Assembly (NCBI RefSeq): GCF_900116555.1 | Contig: NZ_FPAT01000010.1 | Coordinates: 62,001-126,000 of the forward strand | DNA length: 64,000 bases | Origin: Actinopolyspora lacussalsi subsp. righensis | GTDB lineage: Bacteria > Actinomycetota > Actinomycetes > Mycobacteriales > Pseudonocardiaceae | Direction: 5' to 3' | In this document: positions 34,446 through 45,614 of the stretch, piece by piece | Position numbering within the stretch: the stretch's first letter is position 1 | How the letters are laid out: every line of letters starts with the position of its first letter | The notes under the pieces: model-generated | Seen by the model: only the letters and a program-made list of their open reading frames with translations | Told to the model about the DNA's origin: nothing | The model's database searches: none | Position numbers and translations under genes: made by a program

Positions 34446-35237
34446 TCATCCGGTTGCGGCTTTCCGGTAGGCGCGGACAGTCAGCGGCGCCATGATCGCC
34501 GAGAGGGCTACCGTGAGCAGCAGTGCGCGGGGTTCCGGGTTCCGGACCACCAGCGCTCCGGCCTCCGAGGTGGCGATGTCGTTGCCGAAGAGCTTCCGGC
34601 AGGCGGCGACCACCACGCTCAACGGATTCCACTGGCAGATCGTGCGCAACCAGCTCGGTAACCCGTTCAGCGGTATGAAAGCGTTCGAGAGGAAGGTCAG
34701 CGGCATGATCACCATGAAGGTGACCGGGTTGATCACTTCCGGGCTGCGGAGCACCAGACCCAGCCACGCACCCACCCACGACATGCCGATACCGAGCAGC
34801 AGGAGGAGGCCGAAACCGCCGAGCACCGACAGTACGCCCGCCTCGGTGCGCCAACCGATGGCGAATCCGACCACGGACATGGCGATGCTGGACAGCACGG
34901 TCAACAGCACGTTGGAGGTGGTGCGCGCGATCATCACCGGAGTGCTGGTGATCGGCAGGGAGCGGAATCGGTCCACCAAGCCGTTGTTCAGGTCGTCGGC
35001 CACGCCCAGGCCCGTTCCGGAAACGTTCATGAGCATCGTCTGCGCGAAGATCCCGGCCATCAGGTAGTCGTGGTACTCGGCACCGGGCAGGGATATCGCG
35101 CTGCCGAACAGCACTCCGAACACCGCGACGTAGGCCACGGGCATGACGGTCATGCTGATCAGCTTCTCCGGCATCCGCACCAGGTGTCGGATGTGCCGTC
35201 CCAGCAGTGCCCAGGAATCGTTCATCAGTTCGATCAC
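34446..35237 (-). CDS. ABC-2 type transporter permease (DrrB-like)
   Basis: A 263-residue membrane protein with about six hydrophobic helices and the ABC-2 signature region LRSPEVINPVTFMVIMPLTFLSNAFIPLNGLPSWLR. It resembles DrrB, the permease of daunorubicin-type exporters. GTG 35237 overlaps the ATPase stop (GTGA), with GGAGAGG upstream. It probably exports the lipopeptide and may confer self-resistance. A 154-base gap separates it from the downstream sbnA-like gene. Confidence 0.9.
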   Translation of the reverse strand: MIELMNDSWALLGRHIRHLVRMPEKLISMTVMPVAYVAVFGVLFGSAISLPGAEYHDYLMAGIFAQTMLMNVSGTGLGVADDLNNGLVDRFRSLPITSTPVMIARTTSNVLLTVLSSIAMSVVGFAIGWRTEAGVLSVLGGFGLLLLLGIGMSWVGAWLGLVLRSPEVINPVTFMVIMPLTFLSNAFIPLNGLPSWLRTICQWNPLSVVVAACRKLFGNDIATSEAGALVVRNPEPRALLLTVALSAIMAPLTVRAYRKAATG

Positions 35238-36208
35238 GTTCGGGCCTCTCCTCGCGCCGACCGATCGGTGACTGTGTTGTCGCCGATCAGTGAAAGGAAC
35301 ACGTCGTCGAGTGAAGGGCGGTACAACCCGAATTCGCCGGGTTCGACGTCGGCCCTGCGAAGCGCCTCGGCCGCCTGGGCGAGCGACTCGACGCCGTTGC
35401 GCAACTCGATCGACACTTCGCCGGTCGCGGTGTCCACACCGGGTTCTTCGAGCGCGATCGGAGCCAGTGCGCTCACCGTCCCCGGCAACTCGCTCCGCTC
35501 GCGAACCACGACCCGCAGTCGCTCACCGCCGACCCTGGACTTGAGCTCGTTCGGTTTGCCCTCGGCGATCACCGAACCCTCGTCGATCACGACCACCCGC
35601 TCGGCCAGCCGGTCGGCCTCCTCCAGGTACTGCGTGGTCAGCAACACGCTCGTACCCGCTTCGACCTGCTCGGTGATGCTGTCCCACAGCACCTGTCGGC
35701 TCGCCGGATCCAGCCCGGTTGTCGGCTCGTCCAGAAACAGCACCATCGGCTCGCCGATGAGGCTGGCCGCGAGATCCACCCGCCTGCGCATCCCGCCGGA
35801 GTAGGTTCCGACGTACCGGTCGGCGGCGTCGAGCAGATCGAACCGTCGCAACAGTTCGTCGCCGCGGCGCTCTGCCGCGAACCGGTCCAGGTGATGCAGT
35901 CGCCCGATCAGCCTGAGGTTCTCGCGTGCGGTCAGTCGGGCGTCGACAGCCGCGTACTGGCCGGTCAGCCCGATCCTTTCCCGTACCTTTCTGGGATGCC
36001 GGGCGACGTCGTACCCGGCGACCTCGGCATGTCCACCGTCGATGTCCAACAGCGTCGCCAGCATTCGCACCAGCGTCGTCTTGCCCGCGCCGTTGGGTCC
36101 GAGCACACCGAGCACGCTGCCTCCGGGCACCGATAGATCGACCGATCGCACGGCGAGTCGATCACCGTAGTTCTTGCGGAGTCCCTCCGCCTGGATGACG
36201 TTGTCCAA
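35234..36208 (-). CDS. ABC transporter ATP-binding protein (DrrA-like)
   Basis: A 324-residue ABC ATPase. Walker A is GPNGAGKTT, the signature is YSGGMRRRVDLA, Walker B is VLFLDEPTTGLDP, and the H-loop position holds Gln (LLTTQYLEEAD) as in DrrA. The C-terminal extension with SLDDVFLSLIG is typical of the daunorubicin-resistance family. I take TTG 36208 (LDNVIQAEGLRKNYG), which has GCGAGG eight bases upstream; the longer in-frame extension to 36439 overlaps the NRPS start and has no good start site. It is divergent from the NRPS genes. Confidence 0.9.
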   Translation of the reverse strand: MDNVIQAEGLRKNYGDRLAVRSVDLSVPGGSVLGVLGPNGAGKTTLVRMLATLLDIDGGHAEVAGYDVARHPRKVRERIGLTGQYAAVDARLTARENLRLIGRLHHLDRFAAERRGDELLRRFDLLDAADRYVGTYSGGMRRRVDLAASLIGEPMVLFLDEPTTGLDPASRQVLWDSITEQVEAGTSVLLTTQYLEEADRLAERVVVIDEGSVIAEGKPNELKSRVGGERLRVVVRERSELPGTVSALAPIALEEPGVDTATGEVSIELRNGVESLAQAAEALRRADVEPGEFGLYRPSLDDVFLSLIGDNTVTDRSARGEART

Positions 36209-36437
36209 ACTGGTTACCTCGCCTGCGGTCGTCGAAGCGGGCGCATCCCAGGCAACAGGATCGACACGGCGCGTGAGAAGTGAGCGGACGAAACCTTCCT
36301 GTTGCTGCAAGCCAGGTTGTTCGGTGGGCGCGGTCCGGATGGGATGAGATCGACCAACTCGCGCGCAGCTTCGTCCTCCACACGACGGGCCCGTGCGAAC
36401 CGAGCGGGGAAATTCGGTGAATCGAGGCTGAACGAAC
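36209..36437. promoter_or_regulatory. divergent promoter between exporter and NRPS operons
   Basis: 229 bases separate the leftward ABC-exporter/Dap genes from the rightward NRPS operon. Both need a promoter here. GAGG (36424-36427) is the NRPS ribosome site. No clear boxes were found. Confidence 0.45.
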
Positions 36438-39400
36438 ATGCCCGAAATCCGACGAACAGTGCCGTTGACGGCGGCACAGCGCGGGATCTTCTTCGCGCAG
36501 CGGCTCGATCCGTCGAATCCGATCTACAACGTCGCCGAGTGCGTGCGGATTCCGGGATCGGTCGACGTCACGCTTTTCCGTGAGGCGTTGCGGCGCACCG
36601 TCGCGGATGCCGAGGTGCTGCGTTCACGTGTCGTCGTGGACGAGAGTACCGGGGAAACCGCTCTGGAGCTCGTACCGTGGGTCGAACCGCCGTTCGAGCA
36701 CATCGATCTCTCCGGTGAACCCGATCCCGAGACCGCCGCCGCCGAACGGATGCGTTCCGCGCTCGACGAACCGATCGATCCACGCGATCCCGCTCCGTTC
36801 TCGTTCACCCTGCTGACGCTCTCCGCTACGGAGACCCGTTGGTTCCAGCGCTACCACCACGTGCTGCTCGACGGGGTCGGCATGTCGCTGATCGAACGGC
36901 GAGTGGCCAGCGTGTACTCCGCCCTGGTGGCGGGGGAAACGGTGCCCGAGGCCGAGTTCGAGGAGCTGCAGACGCTCGTCGATGCCGAGACGCTGTACCG
37001 CGAGTCCGAGCAGTACCGACGGGACCGGGCTTACTGGAACGAACTCCTGTCCGACACGCCCGCTCCTGCCACGCTCGCCGACCAGCCGCCCCGGATGCCC
37101 ACCCGCCTCTCGCGCGGTGTGGTGAGTCTCAGCGCTGATCGGATCGAGGCCGTGCACGCACTGGCCCGCCGGTTCGGAATGGGCTGGCCCACGGTGCTGG
37201 TCGCGGCGTTCGGGCTGTATCTGAACCGGGCGTCCGGTGGGGAGCAGGTAGTGCTGGGGCTCCCGGTGGCGGCCCGGCGTGGTGCGGCGCGGAACTCGGT
37301 GCCCGGGATGATGTCGAACATCGTGCCGCTGCGTTTGGACGTGCGGCAGGAAATCACCCTGCGCGAGTGGGTGAGCGAGGTGTCCGGGGCGCTGCACGAG
37401 GCCACACGGCACCAGCGCTACCGCTACGAGGACCTGCGCCACGACCTGAACCTGCTCGCCGAGGACCAGCGGTTGGTCGGCCCGCACGTGAACATCGTGC
37501 TCACCGACTACGAGTTGGATTTCGCCGGGATCCCCGGCAGCGCCCGGAACCTGGCGGGCGGTCCGGTGGAGGACTTGTCACTGGTGATCGATCGGAGAGG
37601 TGGGGACGGCGGTGCCGACCTCGTCTTCGACGTCAACCCCGAGCTTTACCGGCCCGACGAGTTCGAGCTCATGCGCGAGCGATTCGTCGAACTGATCGGT
37701 GACATCACCACCCGCGATCCGGATCGGTTGTTGGCCGAGATCGACATGGCCGGACGCTGGGAACGCCACCAGGTGCTGACCGAGTTCGCGGGAAAGACCC
37801 GCCCCGTGGCGGCGACGACGCTCTACGACGCCGTCGCCGAGCAGGCCGCGCGTACACCTTCGGCCACCGCGGTGGTGGCGGACGAGGTGGAGTTGAGCTA
37901 CGCCCGACTGCTCGGCCGGGCCAACCGATTCGCGCGACTGCTGGCCGAACGGGGAGTCGGCAGCGAGGATCTCGTGGCACTGGCGGTTCCCCGCTCGGCC
38001 GAGATGATGGTCGCCCTGCTGGGGATCCTGGGTTCCGGTGCGGGTTACGTTCCGATCGATCCGGAGTATCCGGCCGACCGGGTCGCGGTCATGCTCACCG
38101 AGTCCGCTCCCGCGCTGGTAATCACCGCCGCTCCCCGTGAACTGCCCGATACCGAGGTGCCGGTACTCGATTCGCGCAACTTGGCGGGGGAACTGGCACG
38201 GTTGTCCGAAGCACCACTGTCCGACGCCGATCGAATTCGTCCACTACGGCCGGACAATCCCGCCTACACCATCTACACCTCGGGTTCGACGGGACGTCCC
38301 AAGGGCGTTGTCGTGTCGCACCGCAGTGCCGCCGACCTGGCACGCTGGGCCAGGGAGACGATCGGTCCCGACAAGTTGGCCAGGACCCTGGCCGCCACGT
38401 CGCTGAACTTCGACGTCTCGGTATTCGAAATGTTCGGTCCGCTGACCTGCGGCGGTCGTATCGAAGTGGTCCGCGATGTGCTCGCCCTGGCCGAACGATC
38501 GGACCGGAGCTTTCACGGAACACTCGTCAGCGCCGTTCCCTCGGCGCTGTCGGCGCTGCTCGCCCACGGTGACGTGGACGTGCGCGCCGACATGGTCGTG
38601 CTGGCAGGCGAGCCGCTGTCGGCGCACAACCTGGATTCGATCCGCGCCGCGGTACCGAAAGCAGCGGTGGCCAACATCTACGGTCCTACCGAAGCCACCG
38701 TGTACGCGACCGCCTGGTTCGACGGCGGAAACGGTTCCGAGGTGCCCAACATCGGCCACCCGTTGAGCAACACCCGCACGTACGTGCTGGACGCGGCGTT
38801 GCGACCGGTCCCCGTCGGTTTCTCCGGTGAGCTGTACCTGGCGGGGGTGGGGCTGGCCAGAGGATACCTGCACCGCCCGGAACTCACCGCGCACCGGTTC
38901 GTCGCCGATCCGTTGGGCGGACCGGGAGAGCGCATGTACCGCACCGGAGACATCGTCCGTTGGAACGCCCTGGGCGAGCTCGAGTACCTGGGCCGTGCGG
39001 ACGATCAGGTCAAGGTACGCGGTTTCCGGGTTGAACTCGGGGAGATCGAGAACGCGCTGCTCACGCACGAGGACGTGTCGCGGGCCGCCGCGGTGGTGCG
39101 GACGGACGGCTCGGGCGGCAAGCAACTCGTCGCCTATGTGGTTCGTGCGGCCGACAGCGATCCGGAACCGGATCGGCTGCGCGGTCATCTCGCCGCGCGG
39201 CTGCCCGACTACATGGTTCCGGCCGCGGTGGTGGTGCTCGAGTCCTTCCCGCTGAATCCCAGCGGAAAGCTCGATCGTGCCGCACTACCCGCGCCCGACT
39301 ACTCGGCCGTGGTCTCCGACCGTCTCCCGCGCACCAGTGGCGAAGAAGTGTTGTGCCGGTTGGTGAGCGAGGTGCTCGATCTGCGTTCGGTCTCACCGGA

Positions 39401-42400
39401 GCAGAACTTCTTCGACCTCGGTGGCGACAGTATCGTCGCCATCCAGCTCGTCAGCCGTGCTCGTTCGGTCGGGCTGTCCATCACGCCGCGCGACGTGTTC
39501 GACCACAAGACCGTGGAACGGTTGGCCATCGCGGCCCAGTACGAGAGAGCTCCGGTCGAGTACTCGGAGGCCGCCACCGGCGAAGTCCCCCCACCGCCCA
39601 TCGTGCACTGGCTGCGCGAGCGCGGCGACGCCGTGGACGGTTTCAATCAGTCCGTGCTGTTGGAGGCCCCCTCCGCGCTGGATCGCGAGAATCTGGTCAC
39701 CCTGCTCGGCAGGCTGGTGGACCAGCATCACGTACTGCGAATGCGGCTGACGGTCGCGGAGGACTCCACCTGGGGTCTGTTCGTGGAAGAGCCGGGGTCG
39801 GTCCACGTCGACGACCAGGTCCGGGTGGTGGATGCTTCCGGGATTCCGCGCTCCGAGGTGGCTGAACTGGTCGAATCTGAGGCCGAGTCCGCGCGTGGGA
39901 GGCTGCGGCCACGCGCGGCCGGGATGGTGCAAGCGGTCCTGTTCGAGGGGTGCGGTGACGACGGGAACGGCAAACAGCTGCTGCTCGTGGCACATCACCT
40001 CGTGGTCGACGGTGTGTCCTGGCGCATCCTGTTCGACGACCTGGAGGAAGGCTGGTCGGCCCTGGCCGACGGCAGGCGACCGCGTTACGAGCACGGCGGG
40101 ATGTCCTACCGGCACTGGGCACTCCGCCTGCCCGAACTGGCACGACAGCCCGAAGTGGTCGCCGAGCTCGATCACTGGCGGGAAGTGTTGTCCGCGCCGG
40201 TGGCGGAACCTCCCGTGTCGGCCCGGCAGGGTTCCGGTGAGGTACACGCTCGCATGGTGTCGTTACCGGACGTCCTGTCCGAGGCACTGCTCAACGAGAT
40301 GCCCGCTGAGACGCACGCGGGTGTGGACGAACTGCTGCTGACGGGGCTGGCACGCGCGATGCGGGATGCCGGGATCGACACCGCCGGGCGGCCGCTGCTG
40401 GTCGACGTGGAACGCCACGGTCGCGAGGAGGTCGCTCCGGGAGAGGCCCCTTACCGCACGCTCGGTTGGTTCACCAGCATCCACCCGATTCGACTGGACC
40501 TCACCGGATCCGAGGGCGACGGGGTGCTCGGTGCACTACGTCGCGTCAAGGAACGTGTTCGCGCCGTCCCCGGTAACGGCATCGGTTTCGGTCTGCTGCG
40601 TTACCTCAACACCGACACGGCTCCGGAGCTGGCCGAGGCGAAACACCCCTGGCTCGGCTTCAACTACCTCGGAAGGCTCGTCCACTCCGGGGCGGGGTGG
40701 ACGCTACGACGCGCGGGAGCGACGGTCTCCTCCGACGACGAGCTCTCTCCCGCGCACGCCCTGGAAATCGACGTGTTGGCAGAGGGCGGTACGGACGAGC
40801 CGCGTCTTACCGCTCGGCTCACCTATCTCGACACCGTCCTCGACGAAACCGGAATCGACGGAATCGTGACCGCTTGGCTGCGCGAACTCGAGGAGCTGCG
40901 TCGATGGTGCGGGACCCGTTCCGGGCGTACCGGTGGGGCGCTCACGCCCAGTGATTTCGACCTGGTCGATCTCGATCGCGACGAGGTCGCCGCGATCGAG
41001 ACGGGTGTCGGTGACGTCCGGGACCTGTTCCGCCCCGCACCGCTCGCGGAGGGACTGCTGTTCCACGCGCTCTACGATGACGGCGACGTGGATGTCTACA
41101 CCGTGCAGGTGTGCTTCGATCTGAGCGGTCCGGTCGAATCCGAGCTGCTGCAGCGCTGTGCACGACAGCTGTTGCGTCGTCACCCCGCCCTGCGTGGTGC
41201 GTTCCGGCACGAGGACCTCCGCCGACCACTGCAATACGTGCTCGCCGAGGTCGATGTTCCGTGGGAGGAGCACGACTTCGCGGAACTCCCCGACGCGGCC
41301 GCGGAGCTGCGCGCGCTGCGTCAGGAACACCGAGTGCGCCGCTTCGACCTGTCCACCCCACCGCTGTTGCGGTTCGCCCTGGTACGTACCGCACGGCAGC
41401 GCCACACGCTCGTGCTCACCTGCCACCACATCCTGTTGGACGGGTGGTCGCTGCCCGTGCTCGCCTCGGAGCTGTTTCGGCTCTACGCCGCCGACGGCGA
41501 CGAGTCGGTGCTGCCCACGGCCCCGGACCACCGCGGTTACCAGCGCTGGTTGGCCGCCAGAGACCGGGAATCAGCGGAACTGGCCTGGGCGAACTATCTG
41601 GCCGGGGCGATCCCGACCCTGGTCAGCGAGGGAAACCCGCACGACCGGCTACCGGAGGCCAACACGCTCGAGCTCCCCGAAGCGGTGACCATCCAGCTCA
41701 CCACCACCGCACGCAGGAACGGACTGACACTGAACACGGTGTTGCGCGGTGCCTGGGCGGTGTTGTTGGCGTTCGTGACCGGTAGGGACGACGTAGTCTT
41801 CGGCGCCACGGTCTCCGGACGTCCCGCGGAACTGCCGGACGTCGAGTGGATGGTCGGGTTGTTCATCAACACCGTCCCGGTACGGGCGCTGATGGATCCG
41901 GAACGCCCGCTGCACGAAGTGCTGCACGAACTGCAGCGCGATCACAGCGAGCTGATGGAACACCAGCACCTCGGACCCGCAGACGTTCAGCGTGCCGCCG
42001 GATTCGACGAGCTGTTCGACACCCTCGTGGTCTTCGAGAACTATCCGCTCAGCGACGGCACTTTCACCCCGGAGCACGCGTCCATCGAAGTGACCGACGT
42101 GCACGGCACCGACTCCACCCACTACCCGTTGACGTTGAACATCACGCCGGGGGAACGGTTGAGGCTGCGGTTGGACCACCGGCCGGGCGCGGTGGGAGCC
42201 ACTACCGCGCGACGGATGCTGGACGGGCTTCGGCGGGTCCTCAACGTGTTCACGCAGGCCCCGGACACGCTGGTCGGACGGATCGATCCGCTCGAACCGG
42301 AGGAGAGACACCGGCTGCAGACCGAGCTAAACCGAACCGAGCGGGACGTGCCCGCGGCCACCCTTCCCGAATTGTTCGAACGGCGGGTACGTCTCGATCC

Positions 42401-45400
42401 GGCGGCGCGGGCCGTGACCTTCGGTGGTCAAAGCCGCACCTATGAGAGGTTCAACGCCGATGTGAACCGGCTGGCCCGGCTGCTGCTCGCTCGTGGGGTG
42501 GGTCGCGGTACGCGAGTGGCGGTCGCCTTACCACGCTCCTTCGAACTGATAACGGCGCTGTACGCGGTGCACAAGACCGGTGCGGCCTATGTGCCTGTGG
42601 ACCCGGACCACCCTGCCGAGCGGATCGAGTACGTGCTCTCGGACTGCGCTCCCACGCTGTTGCTCGGCACCACCGGCACCGTCGGCGGGATCGAAGTCGA
42701 GGTCCCCCGGCTGTGGGTGGACACCGAGTGGTTCCGTGCCGCCGTTTCACGGCAGTCCGCCGACGACATCTCGGACGATGAGCGCGGCACGGCGCTTTCC
42801 GGACTCGACCCGGCTTACCTGATCTACACCTCCGGTTCCACCGGACGGCCCAAAGGCGTCGTCGTGCCGCACCGCGGCATCGTCAACCGGTTGCTGTGGA
42901 TGCGTGACCACTACGGGATCGACGCCACCGATCGCGTGTTGCAGAAGACCCCGTCCGGTTTCGACGTCTCGGTCTGGGAGTTCTTCCTACCGCTGATCTC
43001 GGGCGCCTCGGTGGTGCTGGCCGAGCCGGAGGGGCACAGGGACGCCGAGTACCTTTCCGAACTCATCGCCGCCGCGGGGATCACCACCCTGCACTTCGTC
43101 CCGTCCATGCTGTGGGCGTTCCTGTCGGAGGCCGATCCGGCTGCCTGCTCGAGTCTGCGGCGGGTGATCTGCAGCGGTGAAGCACTTCCGGAATCGGCGC
43201 GCCAACGGTTCCGCGCGACGTTCGACTCGGAGCTGCACAACCTCTACGGACCGACCGAGGCCTCGGTGGACGTGACCGCTTGGGACTGTGTCGAGCAGGC
43301 GGGGACAACAGTCCCGATCGGGTATCCGGTGTGGAACACCCGGGTCCACGTGCTCGACGCCGCATTGCGCCCGGTTCCACCGGGAACCCCCGGTGAGCTG
43401 TACTTGGCGGGCGAACAGCTGGCGCACGGATACCTGAACCGTCCCGGGCTCACCGCCGAGCGGTTCGTCGCGAACCCGTTCGACACCTCCGGCGGCCGGC
43501 TCTATCGGACAGGGGATCTGGTCACGCGGCGCGAGGACGGTGCGCTGGAGTTTCTCGGCAGGGTCGACGAGCAGGTCAAGATCCGCGGGTTCCGCGTCGA
43601 GCTCGGCGAGATCGAGTCGGTGCTCACCGGGCATCCGAGCGTGTCGGCGGCGGTGGTGCTGGATCGAGAGGACACCAGCGGCAATCGGCGACTCGTCGGA
43701 TACGTGGTCGGTGAGCGGTTGGACCCCTCCGAACTGCGGACGTATCTCGCGGGCACGCTCCCCGAGTACATGGTGCCGCGGTTCCTCGTGCCGATCGGGA
43801 CGCTTCCCGTCACCGCGAACGGCAAACTCGACCGTGCCGCGCTTCCCTCTCCCGAGGTCGGTACCCGGGAGAGTTTGCCCACCCGCCCACGGACGGCCGT
43901 GGAGGCGCGGCTGTGCGAACTGTTCGCGAGCGTGCTCGGCCTCGACGAGGTCGGCGTCGACGACGGGTTCTTCGCACTCGGAGGCGACAGCATCATGTCG
44001 CTCCAACTCGTTTCCCGAGCACGTGGACACGAGCTGCACTTCAAACCGAAGGACGTCTTCGAGCGCGGCACACCGTCCCTGCTGGCGGGGGTGTGCACGA
44101 GCACCGCACGAGTTCGCCCCGAATCCGATGACGCGGGTGTCGGCGACGTAGTGCTCCCGCCGATCGCGCGGCGACTCACCGCACTACCCGGTCCGATCTC
44201 CGGTTACCACCAGTCGATGCTCGTCCGGACTCCGTCCGGGACGGACAGGCAGACACTGGTGCGCTCGCTGCGAGCGCTACTGGATCACCACGACATGCTT
44301 CGCGCCGCGCTCGTCGACGACGGTCCGCGACCCGTGCTGCGAGTACCACCGCCCGGCGAGATCGACGTCGAAGCCGTGGTCCGGCGGGTGGACGTCTCCG
44401 ACGTGGCCGATGCCACCGAACGGATCCGTGCCGAGCACCTGGTCGCGCGGCGGGAACTCGATCCGCGTCGAGCGGCGATGGTTCGCGCGGTCTGGTTCGA
44501 CTTCGGAACCGACGAACCGGGACGACTGCTCCTGTTGATTCACCACCTCGTCGTCGACGGGGTTTCCTGGCGTGTCCTGCTCCCTGATCTGGAGCTCGCC
44601 CACCGAGCGCTCGCGGAGGGGACGGAGCCCGAGCTGGAGCCGGTGCCGACGTCCTTCCGGAGCTGGTCCACCCGGCTCGTCGAGCTGGCGCGGTCACCGT
44701 CGGTGCGAGAGCAGGAACCGTTCTGGCAACGGGTGCTGCGCGGAGGTGACGAGGCACGTGTGGCGGAGCGGAAACCGGATTCGTCCGACACGGTGGGCAC
44801 GTTGCGGCGGCACGATTCGGGGCTCTCCGTCGAAGCCACCCGTGAGTTGCTGAGCATCGTGGCCCCCGCGTTCCACGCGGGAATGGACGAGGTGCTGCTC
44901 ACCGGGTTCGTCGTCGCGGTCGAGGCCTGGCGCGAGCGCCACGGGCGATCGCGCGGGCCCGTCCTCGTCGATCTGGAGGGGCACGGGCGGGAGGAGCTCG
45001 TGAGCGGTCTGGACGTTTCACGCACCGTGGGGTGGTTCACCAACATCCATCCCGTCCGGCTCGAAGTGTCCGAGCCGGACGTCGAGGAAGTATTTTCCGC
45101 GGGTTCCGCGACCGGCAGGGTTCTGAAGCGGATAAAGGAACAACTGCGTTCGGTCCCGGGAACGGGGGTCGGCTTCGGTCTGCTCGGTTCTCCGGAGACC
45201 GAGCCCGCCGATCCGCCGTCCGAGTCACCGGACGTCTGCTTCAACTATCTCGGCAGGCTCCCCGCGAACGAGTCCGGTGACTTCGGCCCAGTGCCGGAGT
45301 CACCGGGACCGGACGGCGGAGCCGATGCCGACATGCCGGTCACCCACGCGCTGGACATCACGGCGGCCGTGGCGGAGGGGCCCGCCGGACCCGAGCTGAC

Positions 45401-45614
45401 GCTCACCGCGCTCCGACCGAAGGAGTTGCTGAGCGACTCGGCCGGAGCCGAACTGTTCGCACTGTGGGAGCGGACGTTGCACGCGTTTATCGAGCACGCG
45501 AGCCGGACGAACGCGGGCGGACACACACCGTCGGACCTGACTCTCGTCGGGCTCGACCAGGACGAGATCGACTTGTTCGAGGACGAACTGGAAGCGGAGG
45601 GCGAACTGTGGTGA
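36438..45614 (+). CDS. NRPS 1: starter C-A-T-E, C-A-T-E
   Basis: A 3058-residue dimodular synthetase. Order with approximate key positions: starter condensation (HHVLLDG near 139); A1 ([11 protein letters not shown] near 612); carrier GGDSIVAI near 994; epimerase (HHLVVDG near 1185, FNYLG near 1407); condensation (HHILLDG near 1663); A2 (near 2130); carrier GGDSIMSL near 2514; epimerase (near 2700 and 2934). The leading C domain with no donor module implies N-acylation by the ACP-bound polyketide. By-eye Stachelhaus codes: A1 DVFSVAIVYK (unassigned; start resembles piperazate-type codes); A2 DVWHISLVDK (Ser-like). Both residues should be D. Two in-frame TTA codons (40263-40265, 42528-42530). 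ATG 36438 follows GAGG. Confidence 0.95.
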   Translation: MPEIRRTVPLTAAQRGIFFAQRLDPSNPIYNVAECVRIPGSVDVTLFREALRRTVADAEVLRSRVVVDESTGETALELVPWVEPPFEHIDLSGEPDPETAAAERMRSALDEPIDPRDPAPFSFTLLTLSATETRWFQRYHHVLLDGVGMSLIERRVASVYSALVAGETVPEAEFEELQTLVDAETLYRESEQYRRDRAYWNELLSDTPAPATLADQPPRMPTRLSRGVVSLSADRIEAVHALARRFGMGWPTVLVAAFGLYLNRASGGEQVVLGLPVAARRGAARNSVPGMMSNIVPLRLDVRQEITLREWVSEVSGALHEATRHQRYRYEDLRHDLNLLAEDQRLVGPHVNIVLTDYELDFAGIPGSARNLAGGPVEDLSLVIDRRGGDGGADLVFDVNPELYRPDEFELMRERFVELIGDITTRDPDRLLAEIDMAGRWERHQVLTEFAGKTRPVAATTLYDAVAEQAARTPSATAVVADEVELSYARLLGRANRFARLLAERGVGSEDLVALAVPRSAEMMVALLGILGSGAGYVPIDPEYPADRVAVMLTESAPALVITAAPRELPDTEVPVLDSRNLAGELARLSEAPLSDADRIRPLRPDNPAYTIYTSGSTGRPKGVVVSHRSAADLARWARETIGPDKLARTLAATSLNFDVSVFEMFGPLTCGGRIEVVRDVLALAERSDRSFHGTLVSAVPSALSALLAHGDVDVRADMVVLAGEPLSAHNLDSIRAAVPKAAVANIYGPTEATVYATAWFDGGNGSEVPNIGHPLSNTRTYVLDAALRPVPVGFSGELYLAGVGLARGYLHRPELTAHRFVADPLGGPGERMYRTGDIVRWNALGELEYLGRADDQVKVRGFRVELGEIENALLTHEDVSRAAAVVRTDGSGGKQLVAYVVRAADSDPEPDRLRGHLAARLPDYMVPAAVVVLESFPLNPSGKLDRAALPAPDYSAVVSDRLPRTSGEEVLCRLVSEVLDLRSVSPEQNFFDLGGDSIVAIQLVSRARSVGLSITPRDVFDHKTVERLAIAAQYERAPVEYSEAATGEVPPPPIVHWLRERGDAVDGFNQSVLLEAPSALDRENLVTLLGRLVDQHHVLRMRLTVAEDSTWGLFVEEPGSVHVDDQVRVVDASGIPRSEVAELVESEAESARGRLRPRAAGMVQAVLFEGCGDDGNGKQLLLVAHHLVVDGVSWRILFDDLEEGWSALADGRRPRYEHGGMSYRHWALRLPELARQPEVVAELDHWREVLSAPVAEPPVSARQGSGEVHARMVSLPDVLSEALLNEMPAETHAGVDELLLTGLARAMRDAGIDTAGRPLLVDVERHGREEVAPGEAPYRTLGWFTSIHPIRLDLTGSEGDGVLGALRRVKERVRAVPGNGIGFGLLRYLNTDTAPELAEAKHPWLGFNYLGRLVHSGAGWTLRRAGATVSSDDELSPAHALEIDVLAEGGTDEPRLTARLTYLDTVLDETGIDGIVTAWLRELEELRRWCGTRSGRTGGALTPSDFDLVDLDRDEVAAIETGVGDVRDLFRPAPLAEGLLFHALYDDGDVDVYTVQVCFDLSGPVESELLQRCARQLLRRHPALRGAFRHEDLRRPLQYVLAEVDVPWEEHDFAELPDAAAELRALRQEHRVRRFDLSTPPLLRFALVRTARQRHTLVLTCHHILLDGWSLPVLASELFRLYAADGDESVLPTAPDHRGYQRWLAARDRESAELAWANYLAGAIPTLVSEGNPHDRLPEANTLELPEAVTIQLTTTARRNGLTLNTVLRGAWAVLLAFVTGRDDVVFGATVSGRPAELPDVEWMVGLFINTVPVRALMDPERPLHEVLHELQRDHSELMEHQHLGPADVQRAAGFDELFDTLVVFENYPLSDGTFTPEHASIEVTDVHGTDSTHYPLTLNITPGERLRLRLDHRPGAVGATTARRMLDGLRRVLNVFTQAPDTLVGRIDPLEPEERHRLQTELNRTERDVPAATLPELFERRVRLDPAARAVTFGGQSRTYERFNADVNRLARLLLARGVGRGTRVAVALPRSFELITALYAVHKTGAAYVPVDPDHPAERIEYVLSDCAPTLLLGTTGTVGGIEVEVPRLWVDTEWFRAAVSRQSADDISDDERGTALSGLDPAYLIYTSGSTGRPKGVVVPHRGIVNRLLWMRDHYGIDATDRVLQKTPSGFDVSVWEFFLPLISGASVVLAEPEGHRDAEYLSELIAAAGITTLHFVPSMLWAFLSEADPAACSSLRRVICSGEALPESARQRFRATFDSELHNLYGPTEASVDVTAWDCVEQAGTTVPIGYPVWNTRVHVLDAALRPVPPGTPGELYLAGEQLAHGYLNRPGLTAERFVANPFDTSGGRLYRTGDLVTRREDGALEFLGRVDEQVKIRGFRVELGEIESVLTGHPSVSAAVVLDREDTSGNRRLVGYVVGERLDPSELRTYLAGTLPEYMVPRFLVPIGTLPVTANGKLDRAALPSPEVGTRESLPTRPRTAVEARLCELFASVLGLDEVGVDDGFFALGGDSIMSLQLVSRARGHELHFKPKDVFERGTPSLLAGVCTSTARVRPESDDAGVGDVVLPPIARRLTALPGPISGYHQSMLVRTPSGTDRQTLVRSLRALLDHHDMLRAALVDDGPRPVLRVPPPGEIDVEAVVRRVDVSDVADATERIRAEHLVARRELDPRRAAMVRAVWFDFGTDEPGRLLLLIHHLVVDGVSWRVLLPDLELAHRALAEGTEPELEPVPTSFRSWSTRLVELARSPSVREQEPFWQRVLRGGDEARVAERKPDSSDTVGTLRRHDSGLSVEATRELLSIVAPAFHAGMDEVLLTGFVVAVEAWRERHGRSRGPVLVDLEGHGREELVSGLDVSRTVGWFTNIHPVRLEVSEPDVEEVFSAGSATGRVLKRIKEQLRSVPGTGVGFGLLGSPETEPADPPSESPDVCFNYLGRLPANESGDFGPVPESPGPDGGADADMPVTHALDITAAVAEGPAGPELTLTALRPKELLSDSAGAELFALWERTLHAFIEHASRTNAGGHTPSDLTLVGLDQDEIDLFEDELEAEGELW

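Noticed and set aside
36209-36439. N-terminal extension of the ABC ATPase in frame to 36439
   Set aside because: The extra 77 residues precede the ABC fold, have no plausible start codon with a ribosome site and would overlap the NRPS start region.
37785-39300. Assigning piperazate to A1
   Set aside because: Only part of the ten-residue code fits, and no piperazate biosynthesis genes are present in the window.
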